A stretch of 64,000 nt of DNA, taken from assembly GCA_002205965.3 (NCBI GenBank), contig NADL03000478.1, positions 955,001-1,019,000 on the forward strand, read 5' to 3'. Below the pieces are notes generated by a model. It was not told where the DNA came from, did not search any database, and was given only the letters and a program-made list of their open reading frames with translations. Each line of letters begins with the position of its first letter. Position 1 is the stretch's first letter. This stretch comes from Kappaphycus alvarezii. Taxonomy: Eukaryota > Rhodophyta > Florideophyceae > Gigartinales > Solieriaceae. This document shows positions 21,661 through 32,399 of the stretch, piece by piece. A program made the translations under genes and the position numbers.

Positions 21661-22359
21661 TTCAAAAGGAAAAGAACTGTCCTGACTCATTCAACAGAAG
21701 TTTCCTCTTACTCTGGCCTCCACCCAGTTCCCGTGGGAGTTCACGGCGTCTTGCTGATCCGTCAGTTTTAAGCCAGTTCCTATTATATCAAGTCCTCCTG
21801 GCAACAAATTGCTTTCCTTTTCAAAGAGCAAAACACCTCAAGATTCCCCTTTCACTCTGTACAAAATTTCCGATATGCCATGATAAAATGTATCGGTACT
21901 TTGTCACTGTACAACTCGTAAAGATTTACCACCACTACCACCACACTTCAGCGGAGAAACATCGAAAGCACCTCTCATATTTCAGGAAATATGCTCACGC
22001 GGAAGCTGACTCTGCGCCTGTGTTGGGCTATAATTTAAGTCTTGAATGGTATTCTGAGCAGTTACGGTATAAAACTACGGTACTTTGGGGTCACTCAGTT
22101 GCGGATTGAATACTGAGCTCGACTATTCAACATTTATGAAAAGGGAAAAGTTTGGGTAGGTTATTATTTGGAAAGGAGGGCCATTTTCCAAAGACGGGAA
22201 CACTGGGTGTTCATTTACTGTAACAGAGGCTGATACCCAGTCAAATTTTATGGCGAAATGTTGCGGTAGGCGCTAATTGCACTTCACTCTACCAGCAAGT
22301 AGAGAGGAGAAGGCATTGGGATTTTCCAAAGTGAGGTCAGCTGTTACTTAAGGGATGGT

Positions 22360-23160
22360 CATAGTGGATGGACACACTGAGAGATCAGCAACGCGCCCAG
22401 ATCACCCTAGGGGACGGGATGGAGACCAGCCATCAGGAATGCAGCATTAGACACTGATGCCGCTAGGGGAAAAAGGGAAAGGTTTGAGTGGCACGATCAG
22501 TAGCCAACCGAGCCCTGGACCAATACTCTAGGGATGGAGCCGTCCTCCTTCTACGACGCGCTGCGTTGATGATCATCTCCAACGCGGCTTGCTTGTTGAC
22601 GGGCTACTAGCTACTTTTTAAGTTTATAGAAATCCTTCGTTATTCGTCCTGTATTATAGATCTCCAATCATGGTTTGAGTTCAAATTGATAGGACCCCCA
22701 ACCTTCACACCACTCGAAGTAAACTAACCCCATATTTCCCGAGAGGTTTGAGTGTTTTACTTGGAGGGAGAGTGTGGGGTGGTTTACTTTTGAAATATAC
22801 AATTTCTAATGGCTGTTATCCAAATTTGGGGAAAAGTGTGGAATGGTTCATTTTTGAAATATGTCGTGGCTGTTAGCCGGCGCCATGGTTGGGAGGAGGG
22901 GCTTAGTGATGGAAGGCCCACAAGGGACGCTCTCAGTGTCCCTCAAAAGAGAAGAAAAAGACCGGCAATAAGGCACGCAGCTTTTGACGTCACAGCCGCT
23001 AGCGTGCCTTTGCAATGAGGACCGAACTATCTTTACCAAAAGTATCCATCGCTTTACAGCTACGTTCCGAGCAACGTCAGTTACCACCGCAACACGTCTG
23101 GGTGCTAACCTCCAAGTGTGGATGTAGGGATCGGGACCGTGCTCATTGATATCGTACAAT
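22360..23160 (-). pseudogene. Two further RT-tail remnants
   Basis: Around 23160-22850 the minus strand reads HTWRLAPRRVAVVTDVARNV and AVKRW. The tail at 28.4 kb reads HPDAFAVLTDVARQVAVRAM at the equivalent place. A second, weaker copy lies at about 22600-22370. Both are followed by the repeated AAACACTCAAACCT-type end motif. Stops and frame changes are common. They are not genes in their own right. Confidence 0.45.
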
Positions 23161-23526
23161 ATTTGTTCCGTCGAACATTTATTTAAAAACTTATTAAATC
23201 AACGGCGTGGTAAGTGATAAGCGTGTCTTTATTAATTTCAATATTTAACTAAGGGTCACCATGTGTGTCAGATTTATCTTAATTTACGATAAACTTCATT
23301 GATTATCGCTAGAATTTTTTCGAACATCACCATAATTTATTGTAAATTACAATAATGCCGAACACCATAGAGTCACCATAAAGGTGAAAACTCGGGTGTT
23401 TTAATTATTGAACTGATGCAGTGGACACAACAGAAGCTAATGAAGCCAGCAATGTACCCTTTCACTCACTAATACACATTCATTTCTAATCATTATGTCT
23501 CGAAGTAATGAGTAAAGAAATTAATC

Positions 23527-23577
23527 AAATTTACTGGGTACCAACCCACATATCTACCACAGTAAATTAACCCCCCA
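23527..23577 (-). repeat. Right arm of the ~50-bp inverted repeat pair
   Basis: This is the reverse complement of 21227-21276 and begins AAATTTACTGGGTACC. Beyond the arm the two loci also share GTGAAA and a short G run, then diverge. Confidence 0.6.
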
Positions 23578-23999
23578 TTTTCACATGAGTAAAAACCCTT
23601 CTCCTGAAGGGGAATTTTTTTGGTTATTTTAATGCATAGAAGATCCGGTCGGTTATATCCACGCCGCTAATGCGTTATGCGGGATAAGTCGTCACTGATG
23701 TGTAACACTACATGTCTCTAAAGTGTGCTGTACACTGACTGACCGACTGTTTAGTTAAGACAAGAAAAAGAAAAAAAGCACAAATTTTGTTCAAGAATTA
23801 GAGGGTGCGACCGGATACAAAGACCAGAGCATTGTTATAACAAACTCGTTAATCTTCTTTAATTTTTTAATAAATAAGGATTGGTCACAAGGGTACATAA
23901 AATTCTATATGCAGAACCATCTGAATTGCATAATTATCTCCCAAAAAACTACAATAAAAGATCTCAACCTTGTGTTTACATAGAAAACTGGGTGTTGAA

Positions 24000-24760
24000 A
24001 TAATGCATTGGATGGTGCGCGAAGCGCTCTTCCTACTCAAAGACACAGATCTGTTATCAAATGTCCAGTGGAACTTTGTCCCTATCATTCGATGCACTCA
24101 GTGCCCTTTCCACTCGCTCGCACCAGATCATCAACGATTGCGCCAACATATTGCGTTCTTACTGCGCACCGTTTCAGTCACGCTAAGGGACAAATTCTGC
24201 AGCGTCTCAGCCATGCTACCTGGTCTGGTGTTGAAACCGCCCTCCTTGCTCGCATGCCGTGTCACAGCCAGCATTTTTCTCAATATGAAAAATCTCGTAA
24301 CCTCTTGTATGACATCGAGTGGTGACCACCTCCCACGGTATTTGATGTAAAACACAAAAGACTATGCGCCCAATCACCAGAATTTATCTGAGAATGGAGC
24401 TGCTCAAAATTCCATCCAGGCTTTGCTGGTGCCAAGAAATTCATTAAGTCTTTTCTCTGTATCCCCGGTCCTTAATCATTTGCATTGCATTGTACTGCCT
24501 CGAGGATTTGTCGATTTGCAGATAAACCAAACTTCCATTGACTAGACCCCACTCCTCTTCTCATACAGCTTCCCCAATTGTGTGATGAACCAGCAGTACC
24601 AGCACATCTGTCCGCTCTTTTCAAATCAGCAACCTCACGAGTTGACTGAATATCCGTACCCAGCCTCCCAGAAAACCTATTCCAATCCACTTTATTGAAT
24701 TTTGTAGAAAAAAGTACACAACAACAACTCTTTCTTTTGACAAGCAAGCCCCCGTCCTTA
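24000..24760 (+). pseudogene. Possible N-terminal zinc-finger region of a retroelement
   Basis: Plus-strand frames give RCTQCPFHSLAPDHQRLRQH, which has C2H2-finger-like spacing. They then give FSHAKGQILQRLSHATW and, further on, AKKFIKSFLCIPGP and QLCDEPAVPAHLSALFKSAT. This resembles the zinc-finger N-terminus of non-LTR RT proteins. The frame changes often and no RT core follows, so this is a weak call. It could equally be unrelated low-information sequence. Confidence 0.25.
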
Positions 24761-26150
24761 TTTGTTCTGGGCAATAATTGTTGCAAATGAGTTTTTTTAC
24801 TGCAAGTGGGGCGAAGGTTGGGAGTCCTTTTGATTTCAATTGAAACAATGTTTCAGGTTCTACAGTAAGAATAATATCCAGCAACTAAAATGTCGCAGGT
24901 AGCCCATTAAATGGGGGAAATGTGGGGTTGGCTTACTGCGATGGAAAAGTAGGTTAAAGCCCTAGGAAGCTTTGCGATATATCGATTTTGAGGAAAGTAA
25001 ATGTAAAGTGCTATTTATAATATCAGCAATTCTTGCCCTGCAAGTTACACGTAATGGAACAGGGGGCCGCGTTTCTATGACCGAAATAAAATATACTCGC
25101 TCGACTTTCAAAGCAATGCTTAGTTTAAGTCTTGAAGTTGAGGTTACCCTCCAAAATCTTTTGTTCTTTGACTAATGCAAACTCGCAGCAGCTGGCAAAT
25201 TGTATGATAAAGTTGTATCGCCACAGAGCATCAAATCTCGTTCGTGCAACGATGTTTCCAAAATGTTTTTTCAAAAATGCGTTGGTAGTAAACTCCAACG
25301 CGGCTTGTCTGCTGGCTTGCCTTCATCGACATTCTCGCAGCTTCTCGCAGCTTGTTGATCGTATTAGCTTTTTACAGCAATGACTTTTACATTGCCTTGA
25401 CAACCACTCTGCTGGTTTTAGCCAACATCTCCATTTCCGTAAAATGAACCCCCTCTTTCCCATTTTTCAGAGAGGGGGAGCATGGGAGTTCTTTTCCTAT
25501 AACAGACATACTGCCTGTTCAAAAGTACCTGCGACAAATTCATTTCTTCTATCTCTATACTGAGCAATTATTTTAGCGTGTAATTTTCCCTCGCGGCCCA
25601 TTGATATACTTAAGCTACAAGTTAGATGGGAGTAAACAAGAGGGTCGTTTAATTCTTGTGATGTCGAAAAAAACCTTCACGAATGCTACCCAAATTTCGA
25701 TTGATTCATGGCTACGGAGCACTGATTTAGTTTCAATGCATCTAACTAGGGTACTTATGGGTCAGTTTTCAACATATGCCGTAATGTAACTAAAGCCAGG
25801 CTTGCAAAATATTTACCGCTTACATACCCATAGTCAAGAGCATGGCGAAACCGTATAAAGATGTATAGTCAAGAAATGACTATATACTGCCATTTGTTGT
25901 TTAGATTGCAACCTAAGTGTGCAAAGGGAAATAATCTTTCATCAAAACAGAGCAATTTGAAGAACGCTATTAAACATGTTCGCGTTTTGCAAATGATTGC
26001 AGAAATTAGTTCACCTCTGCACGGTATGTCTTGAAAGTATCTCTTAAAAAGATAGCAAAACAATTTGATAGTACACAAGTAGCTCGAAGACTCATGGCAT
26101 GGACCTTACCCCTGGCTGCTTGCAATTACCGCTATCCGCGAGCATTTGTT
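24760..26150. other. No recognisable gene
   Basis: Only short frames occur. About 20 bases around 25290 (CTCCAACGCGGCTTG) recur at 22.58 kb, suggesting another scrap of dispersed repeat. The region is downstream of the methyltransferase-like gene, which ends at 26153. Confidence 0.4.
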
Positions 26151-26152
26151 GC

Positions 26153-27493
26153 CTAGAAGTTTCGTCGTATGCTTGTGGTCTCATAAAAGAGCAATTGTTT
26201 CGGAACCTCTGACTCGTGCACATGGGATATTACTCTCATCGCTTGCGAAAACTGCAGCGAGTTGGCAAATGTCAGTATACATGAGCAAAAGCAGTAAAAT
26301 GGAACGACACAGTTAGCCTTCAAATAATCGTAAATCCCCACCGGCAGTCCTCTCGTGCAAGGAAAGGATAAGCAAAGTTAAACTTACATGAAACGGCTGC
26401 TTTCGCAGATTCAACGCCCCTCTTTGCTCATTAATATTCAACACAGTTGGATTGTTAGTAATCATTAAGTACTTCGGACGAATCTGCCTGAGGGCTGTGA
26501 AGAATGACCACGTCTTCTTTACGCCCCACTGTTGTGGACCATCCCAGGAGAACACCAAATCTGCTTTCGGGATCATGTGAGTCTCTTCTGGGCGAATATG
26601 CATGAACTCAGCATTACCTGCATCGGAGAACAACTTGCGAATATCATCCTGAGAATGGCGCTCACTATCGACACAATAGTATTGAAAGCCGGGAACCTCA
26701 AAATCCAAGCGATGCAAAAGGTGCGGGAACCAGTTCAAAGTGTTACGACAAGGCATATCCACAACAGACTTTATGTTATGGGCTTTGATCAGCTTAAACA
26801 CCATGTAACTTAGATGAGTAACATTGGTTCCATCCACGATTCCGGCTGCAATTCCCGAAACTTGGAATCCTTTCCTCCACTGCGCTTTCCATTTTTGGGA
26901 AATGAAGCTCTAACACTCTTCTGGCCAGAGCTAGGTAGAGTTTCCACATCGCCCGCCCCCTCTTCATCCGCTTGGTTAGATTCGACAGCAGTGGACTCAC
27001 TTTCCTCTGAATCTGAGTCATCATCGGCCTGTTCATCACCTTCTTCCTCTTCGTCTTCCTCTGAGTCGTCCTCCTCGGTTTCAGCAGATGCGTCAGCAAG
27101 GCGTACAGACTGAGGTGAAACTGGTGCAAAGTCTGCGGATTCCGAAGGATAATAGTCATCTGATTCAGCCGAGAGCGGAAGACGTTGAACTGCAGATGGA
27201 GGAGGAGGAGAATGCGGAAAGGGGAGGATGGTAGAAAGAACAGGGGCGGTAATGAGGAGGAAAAGGAGAGGAAGGAATAGGGGGAGGGGGATTTCATGGT
27301 TTTGACGGTGAGTGAAAGACGGATATCTGGTGCAGCTGCAAGGGGTGTGAGGGTACTGGAGTACGATACATTTGGAACGGGAACGACATGCGAGCAGCGA
27401 GCAGGAAATCTGGATGAAGGGTATGTGGAATTGAAACAGATGAGCAGTTAGTTTAATTCGAGTGATGCAAATGTAGACAGAAAAAGTAGTCAC
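26153..27493 (-). CDS. Membrane-anchored PCGD-type SAM-methyltransferase-like protein, spliced
   Basis: The C-terminal domain (26845-26388, then 26251-26153) contains VVDMPCRNTLNWFPHLL, YYCVD, ADLVFSWDGPQQWG, RPKYLMITNNP and NLRKQPFHF. These match the class I SAM-methyltransferase type with an (I/V)xDxPCGDxNW motif; Arg replaces the usual Gly. An intron at 26387-26252 (GTAAGT, TACTGAC, CTGCAG) joins NLRKQPFH to FSQAMRVISHV, ending in IRRNF at 26153. Upstream, a frame from 27493 has a hydrophobic segment LPLFLPLLFLLITAP (type II anchor or signal) and a long Glu/Asp/Ser stretch. That frame is -1 relative to the methyltransferase frame near 26830. A second intron (GTGAGT at 27000 to TTGCAG at 26846) would join them, or there is a frameshift. 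The first exon and start are uncertain. Substrate unknown; a secretory-pathway glycan is possible. Confidence 0.65.
26252..26387 (-). other. Spliceosomal intron of the methyltransferase-like gene
   Basis: The donor is GTAAGT (26387-26382), the branch-like sequence is TACTGAC (26277-26271), and the acceptor is CTGCAG (26257-26252). Length is 136 bp, phase 0. Removing it joins the two halves of a motif (QPFH and FSQAMR) that is continuous in the family. Confidence 0.75.
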
Positions 27494-27504
27494 TTCGGAT
27501 CAAA

Positions 27505-28060
27505 AGCACTGTACAGTACCTTGTAGTACAGTACTGTACAGTACAGTATTGTGAATGCCAAGATTCTATAATGTTGGATTATTTCTCTATATGCCCCCAG
27601 GTGTAAGGGGGGCACTAATGAAATGGTAAAAGAGTTTCAGTTTTGGGCGAAAATGTAGAATTAAGAGTTGCCATTACAGCTTACAGTTTTCTGTAATTGA
27701 GGCTCCGGAAATTTTGGTCAAGTACAGGTATTCCAGCTATCCCATACTGTACTGTAAAGCTTGGCACTCATTTACTGTATTTTCAACTTGTTTGTACATA
27801 TTGTACAGTACTGTCGCGCTGCAGGATCCGACTGTACAGTACAGTCATTCCGACTGTACAGTACAGTCAAGCCTCGCCTGAGTGGGCAATTGGTTCAGCC
27901 ATTGCCTGGAGTCGTCCGTCTAGTAGCAGAACCCGCGGTTCTGTGTAGTGCGGACTTGTCGACATACAATAAAGCGGAACGCATTTTGATGATGTACAGT
28001 ACTGTACCGTATGGTTTTAGTATAACAGGTGTGCACGGTACAGTGCTATTCTGCACCGTG
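27505..28060. repeat. Cluster of CTGTACAG / GTACTGTAC palindromes
   Basis: Short palindromic words such as GTACTGTACAGTACAGTA recur many times at 27510-27550, 27800-27870, 27995-28010 and 28035. More occur at 28850-28870, 28940, 31195, 49240 and 55855-55900. They fall in spacer between dead elements. A low-complexity expansion or a structured terminator-like repeat would both fit; no coding is involved. Confidence 0.6.
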
Positions 28061-28196
28061 CAGAGAGCCATGTCCTGTACACGTGTACGAAGGTGGGAAA
28101 AATTGGGGGGCTTTACTGCTTCGGGATCAGGACGGCTATTTTCCGAAGACTTGGGGCACAGGTTTGTGTATTAGAGAGTCTGACAATGAGGCCGAG

Positions 28197-28953
28197 TCAT
28201 GAGGTACGACCGTACAGGGCTTGTGTGAGGCCAGCTGTAAGGAATGCTGCGTTGGACAAAACCGTCGCCGCAGCGTGTCTTTGCGTAAGGACATATCGCA
28301 CCAGCCCGAAGTTCTCCATGGCTCGTACGGCGACTTGCCTAGCCACGTCTGTCAGCACCGCGAATGCGTCCGGGTGCCACCCGCCAAGAGTGGATATCGG
28401 CACTAGGATCAGTCGGGACCTGGCATGCGTGGTGATAAAGTCTTGATACCTCCTGAACTTTGACGCTTTCGCGGCGTTCAGAGATGTCAAGGTGTTGAAG
28501 CAACGGGCCCGTGTGTTTGAGGGAGCAAGTGCATTGACGAATGTAACTTCGAAGAGTTCTGTCCCTCCGCTGTCCTCCGGTGCTCCCTATAGCCTTGATG
28601 TCTGGCCTTGTGCGATGTTGGCCATTGGGACGGGTCTCTATGACCAGGTTCCGCGCGGCGTTTGCGAAGTCCGACGTGAGGACCGCAACCTGGCGGTCGT
28701 GGCGATCGATTCGCTCTCGGCCATGCAAGCAGTGCATGAGGTGGTCACCGAAGATTTCCAGGGTTTCCGGACAGTTGCTCCTGGGGCATGTACGAAGTGA
28801 ACCGAATGGCATCTCTACAATGGGTGTCCGCTGCACGATCCGACTGCTGTACAGTACAGTACAGTACATGAATTGAGCGATATTAAAGGGCAAGTGTTGA
28901 AAGATTACAAATTCCTTAGAGCGAATGTAAATGCACGCTACAGTACAGTACAT
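28197..28953 (-). pseudogene. RT-associated zinc and nuclease-like tail, best N-terminal half
   Basis: The minus strand reads CPRSNCPETLEIFGDHLMHC, a Cys/His motif ending GDHxxxC. RIDRHDRQVAVLTSDFANAA, then RTRPDIKAIGS, follow. After a frame change come FEVTFVNALAPSNT, LTSLNAAKASKFRRY, LILVPISTLGGWHPDAFAVL and TDVARQVAVRAMENFGLV. This order (zinc, RH, RPDI, xVTxV, GGWHPDA) is that of the region after RT in a widespread non-LTR-type family. RPD...xVT may be a PD-(D/E)xK nuclease core as in R2/CRE elements, by analogy. The frame change and missing RT make it a pseudogene. Confidence 0.6.
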
Positions 28954-29408
28954 TTAAGTTGCAGGTGTTCATGTGGAATAATTGCTACGGTATCGCTCGC
29001 CTTTGGACGAATTGTGGGCAAAAGAAGAGAGCGGCACAGGACCATCTATCCCCTCTGCTGACCAATAACAGTCTCTTCCCCCCCCACTGAGCTGCACAGC
29101 CAAGTCCCTGTTCATTCCATAGAAACTAGGTTGTTCAACAGAGGTGAATGAGCTGTTTGCCAACAAGATTGTGGCGGAGCCCGAGTAGTGGGCTAGGTTC
29201 TTAGCACTGCGAATGCTCTGTGCTACTGTAACGTACATACGTCCTGTGTTTGTGCAGCAGTTGGAACGGAAAATCTTGGCCTTGCGCAGCAACACAACAT
29301 CGCTAAATTGCTTATCCATGAGAGGCTGGTCTTCGCTGCTTGGTCCAAAGTTGTGACTGAGCCCCTTGCTGGAACGGCATTTCGTGGGGAGCAACGCCTC
29401 GAACCTAC

Positions 29409-30195
29409 TCAATCTGAAGACAAATCGTATACGGCAATTAGGATCCGACTAAGTAGCAAGGAACTAATAGGACGGCACACGTCGGTCACGTGCAGTGGCG
29501 TGCGCGAGCAGATAGCCATAGCAACAGAAGACCACAAGATGCAGCTAAGGCGCCGACACACACACAGGTGTATCACGCCTGCGGCCGTACCATACTTCCG
29601 CGCTATTCGCGGGGCTACCTCCTCAAGCAAGACTACAGTTTGCAGGGCAGGCGCACCGAGCGAGTCAAACGCAATGGGTTGGAAGGAGAAGTTCAGTGCA
29701 CGGATCGGGGTGTCAGACGGTGGAGGGAGGTGGCGCGAAAGCTTGCGTTCCAGATCCTGTACCTTGTCACGCTGCGCCAACGCGGCAGCGCCGCCAGCGG
29801 CAAGGGTGGCCTTGGTGTAAACGGCGGCTTTGAACAGGGAGACGACGGCTATGTCACATGTGACCGGCCGTGTCTCTCCGTTGGTCGGATCGGCGGGGGG
29901 GGGTGGGTGAACCAGGATGTCCGCGGGCCGGAGCTCAATGCCCAGGACGGGGAAAGGCACTTCGTATTGGCAGTCGAGTCCGGCGGCGCGGAAGACGTGG
30001 TATGCAAGCGCGTAGCGGAGCGTACAGTGGCGGTGTGTGCGGCCGAACCCGGCAGCGCAGAGGTCGGCCGCATGATCGCCTAGAAGGGTCCATACTTCGC
30101 TCGCAACGTTGATAGGTTAGCGGGAGCGAGTCGATGTACACCGGCAATCCGAGATGACGGGATAGCATCACGGTCCAGTGAGCCCGCGACACCTA
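29409..30195 (-). pseudogene. RT-associated tail, GC-rich copy
   Basis: From about 30195 downwards the minus strand reads AHWTVMLSRHLGLPVYIDS. In a neighbouring frame come TLLGDHAADLCAAGFGRTHR, RAAGLDCQYE, then FPVLGIELRPADILVHPPPP, TCDIAVVSLF, ALAQRDKVQDLERKL, FQPIAFDSLGAPALQTVVLL and RLSCILWSSVA. It is the most complete example of the domain, with one frame change at about 29960. RPADIL and CDIAVVS are the candidate nuclease positions. A long overlapping plus-strand frame (29490-30083) is a GC-driven shadow. Confidence 0.6.
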
Positions 30196-30588
30196 GGTAG
30201 CGATGGTAGGGTGGGCGAAGAGGAAAGCGGTGGCGGGGCTGAGGCGGAAGGCGAGGCTACGGATTTGGTGCCTGAAATTAGAACCGCATATGATTCAGCA
30301 AATAAAGGCGAATATTGCTCTGGCAAACGGCAATCAGGGCTTAGGGAGAGAGAGATATGTATTTACTCATTACTCATATCGAGTGTGCACCGACTGACCG
30401 ACTATTCAGTTAAGAGCTACCAGGATGGACCAAATCGGTCAGATGCAGTGGGGCTCGCGACAGGATGGCTACAGCCACCGATGTCCACAAGGCGAAACTG
30501 ATACGCTGGTAGATGTGCGTGCGAATAGTAGCGTCCGGGAAGGGGAGAGGTGACCTTTGAATGTAAAAATGTGAAGTGGGGACAGAGG

Positions 30589-30876
30589 CTATCCAGCCCA
30601 GCCGCAGGCGGTATTACTGAGACCTCTCGCTAGTGATGCGAACCCTCCTATGTGACCATGCGAGAGGGTTGACGAAGGTGACGTCAAAAAAATCAGTCCC
30701 GCCGCGCTTCCTATCGCCGGTTTTTCCGGCCGAGAACGGTGAAGTTCCTCGCAAGGCTCAACTACGGGGTGGCGAGCGGCTTTGGCTAAGTCCCCAACGA
30801 GGACGTTCACCTGTGTGTAAATTGCTGCAGAATCGACAAACACAAATGGTTTTGCGGTTTTGTACAGATGATTCAC
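30589..30876 (-). pseudogene. RT-tail fragment
   Basis: NVLVGDLAKAARHPVVEPCE, then RSRPEKPAIGSAAG, aligns with AVLTSDFANAARNLVIE and RTRPDIKAIGSTGG at 28.7 kb. FLTSPSS and HGHIGGFASLARGLSNT follow, as in the other copies. The key Asp of RPD is Glu here. Only about 95 residues are preserved. Confidence 0.5.
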
Positions 30877-30887
30877 TGGTGTGAACC

Positions 30888-31030
30888 TAGTAGGAGCGTG
30901 GTTTCTTCCCCACTACTGTGTCTGCATGCCCTCTTGAGTCGATTGTGGTTGTCTGGAAAACTTTGGGATTGATCGAATATATGCTCCATGAGTTGAGTAA
31001 CTTTATGGCATCAGTAAAACGGGTGTCCGC
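30888..31030 (+). repeat. 3' UTR copy of the RT-tail family, plus orientation
   Basis: GATTGTGGTTGTCTGGAAAA and flanks match the reverse complement of 20.42-20.52 kb and 21.56-21.65 kb. Orientation is opposite to the RT-tail remnants around it, so it comes from a separate insertion. Confidence 0.45.
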
Positions 31031-31356
31031 TGCAGGATCCGACTACATATATTGCTAGCTAGGTGCTAACCGGTAGAACACCCCAACCTTTCAACACGTG
31101 TGAATGTGGCTGCAGGTTTCGCTATGCTCCTGTCTGGGATGTGCCATGACTCCCGGGAGCATCACAGTGGGACTACATTGTACCCACTGTATTTTTTCAG
31201 TACTGTACAGGGGGTGGGTTGGTTTTCTCATTATAAAGGATCAGAGAAAAATAGACATGAATTTTACTGTAATTCATGATTTCTAGTGGGGATCAGGCAA
31301 GAGCCCCGTCTGGACGTCAGGTGGTGGGGTATTTTTTTCTCTGTTTCGGTGATTAA

Positions 31357-32380
31357 TCATGACTGCGGTGACTGTAGAACAAATGCCGAGACACGTGTCT
31401 TAAGTTTCCGGAATTCAGACATAGGATGCTTCCCTCGGCGGTCAGCAGTGAAGTTACTCATGTCATGGAGCGCCTGGAGTCCGGTTGCCCCAATTTGCCC
31501 GTAAATGTCGATGGCCATAGGTAGAAGGTCCATACCCTCGGCACGACAAGGTAGCGCGTAGTGTTCCCTTTTGCGCTTTTCGGCTCGTGTCAGTGCTGAG
31601 AGACCTCCATCTGCTTGGTTGCGATATGGCGCGGAGTGAGGACTGACAATGGTCACGTCAATATCCTGTAGTGTGGGCGCGAATAAGGGGTCGTCAATGA
31701 TGAGGTCCAGTGCGCGTTGCTCGGCTGGGCTCTTGTGAAGGTCTGCGGCAAATACGGCGCACAGCACCGACACCCCCTTTGCAAGTTGATGCGTGGTGGC
31801 CCACAGAATCCAGGAGCGGGGGAACAGTGTAGTTACCTTCCAGGCAGGTAGGGCAGCGCTGGAGGCCACGGAATATTGGGGTACCTAAGCGGAGGTCGAC
31901 CATAGTGCGCCATATCTCCCCTGAGGTGTATGGGTCGGTGGACGGCAGCGGAAGTGTTGAGAAGGGAGCGGAAGCCGTTGAGGAGGCTGTCGAGGCGAGC
32001 CGCGTAAAAAAGTGCGATGAAGAGGCGGAAGGGGCCGAAGCGCGTAGTAGGGAGAGGCGTGAGCGGTGGAAGTGACTGGTGATTTCCTCCTGGAGGGAGC
32101 GAGCGGCATTGTGGTCGATGTGGTTCGATCGTGACAACAGTGCCTCTAGCCGTAGTTCTGCAGGGAGGTCCAAACTTGTGGCCAGGGTGTCATAGGATGG
32201 GGCCAATAGCCTGGCAACATGCGTGGAGTTTGTGTGCAGTAGTCGCCGAATGAGTGGCATGTTCGTCAGGTTGGAGACCGTGTATGCGATGACGTTGACG
32301 GAAGAGCATGGGTTGAGCCCGAGGCCGCCGTGGCGGAATGGCGGCGTGGCTTGTAGCCACGCGATGTCCGAAAGGATCAA
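31357..32380 (-). pseudogene. Post-RT region plus zinc and nuclease-like tail
   Basis: The minus strand begins IAWLQATPPFRHGGLGLNPC and AYTVSNLTNMPLIRRLL, the GGLGL...AYxxS part directly after RT. RTMVDLRLGTPIFRGLQRCP and TCLEGN, then DSVGHHASTC, give the zinc motif. After a frame change (about 31.8 kb) come DIDVTIVSPHSAPYRN, LTRAEKRKREHYALPC and YGQIGATGLQALHDMS. This is the longest copy of the region. No RT catalytic core precedes it at 32.4 kb, so the copy is 5'-truncated. Confidence 0.65.
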
Positions 32381-32399
32381 TGCTAGGTTAGGTTAAGCT

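Noticed and set aside
26810..27113. Plus-strand Ser-rich frame opposite the methyltransferase-like gene
   Set aside because: It is the complement of the Glu/Asp-rich coding stretch; the splice and domain evidence is all on the minus strand.
27505..28060. CRISPR-like array
   Set aside because: The repeats are short, irregular palindromes without constant spacers, in clearly eukaryotic DNA.
29490..30083. 197-codon plus-strand frame
   Set aside because: GC-rich shadow; the minus strand here carries the recognisable RT-tail domain.
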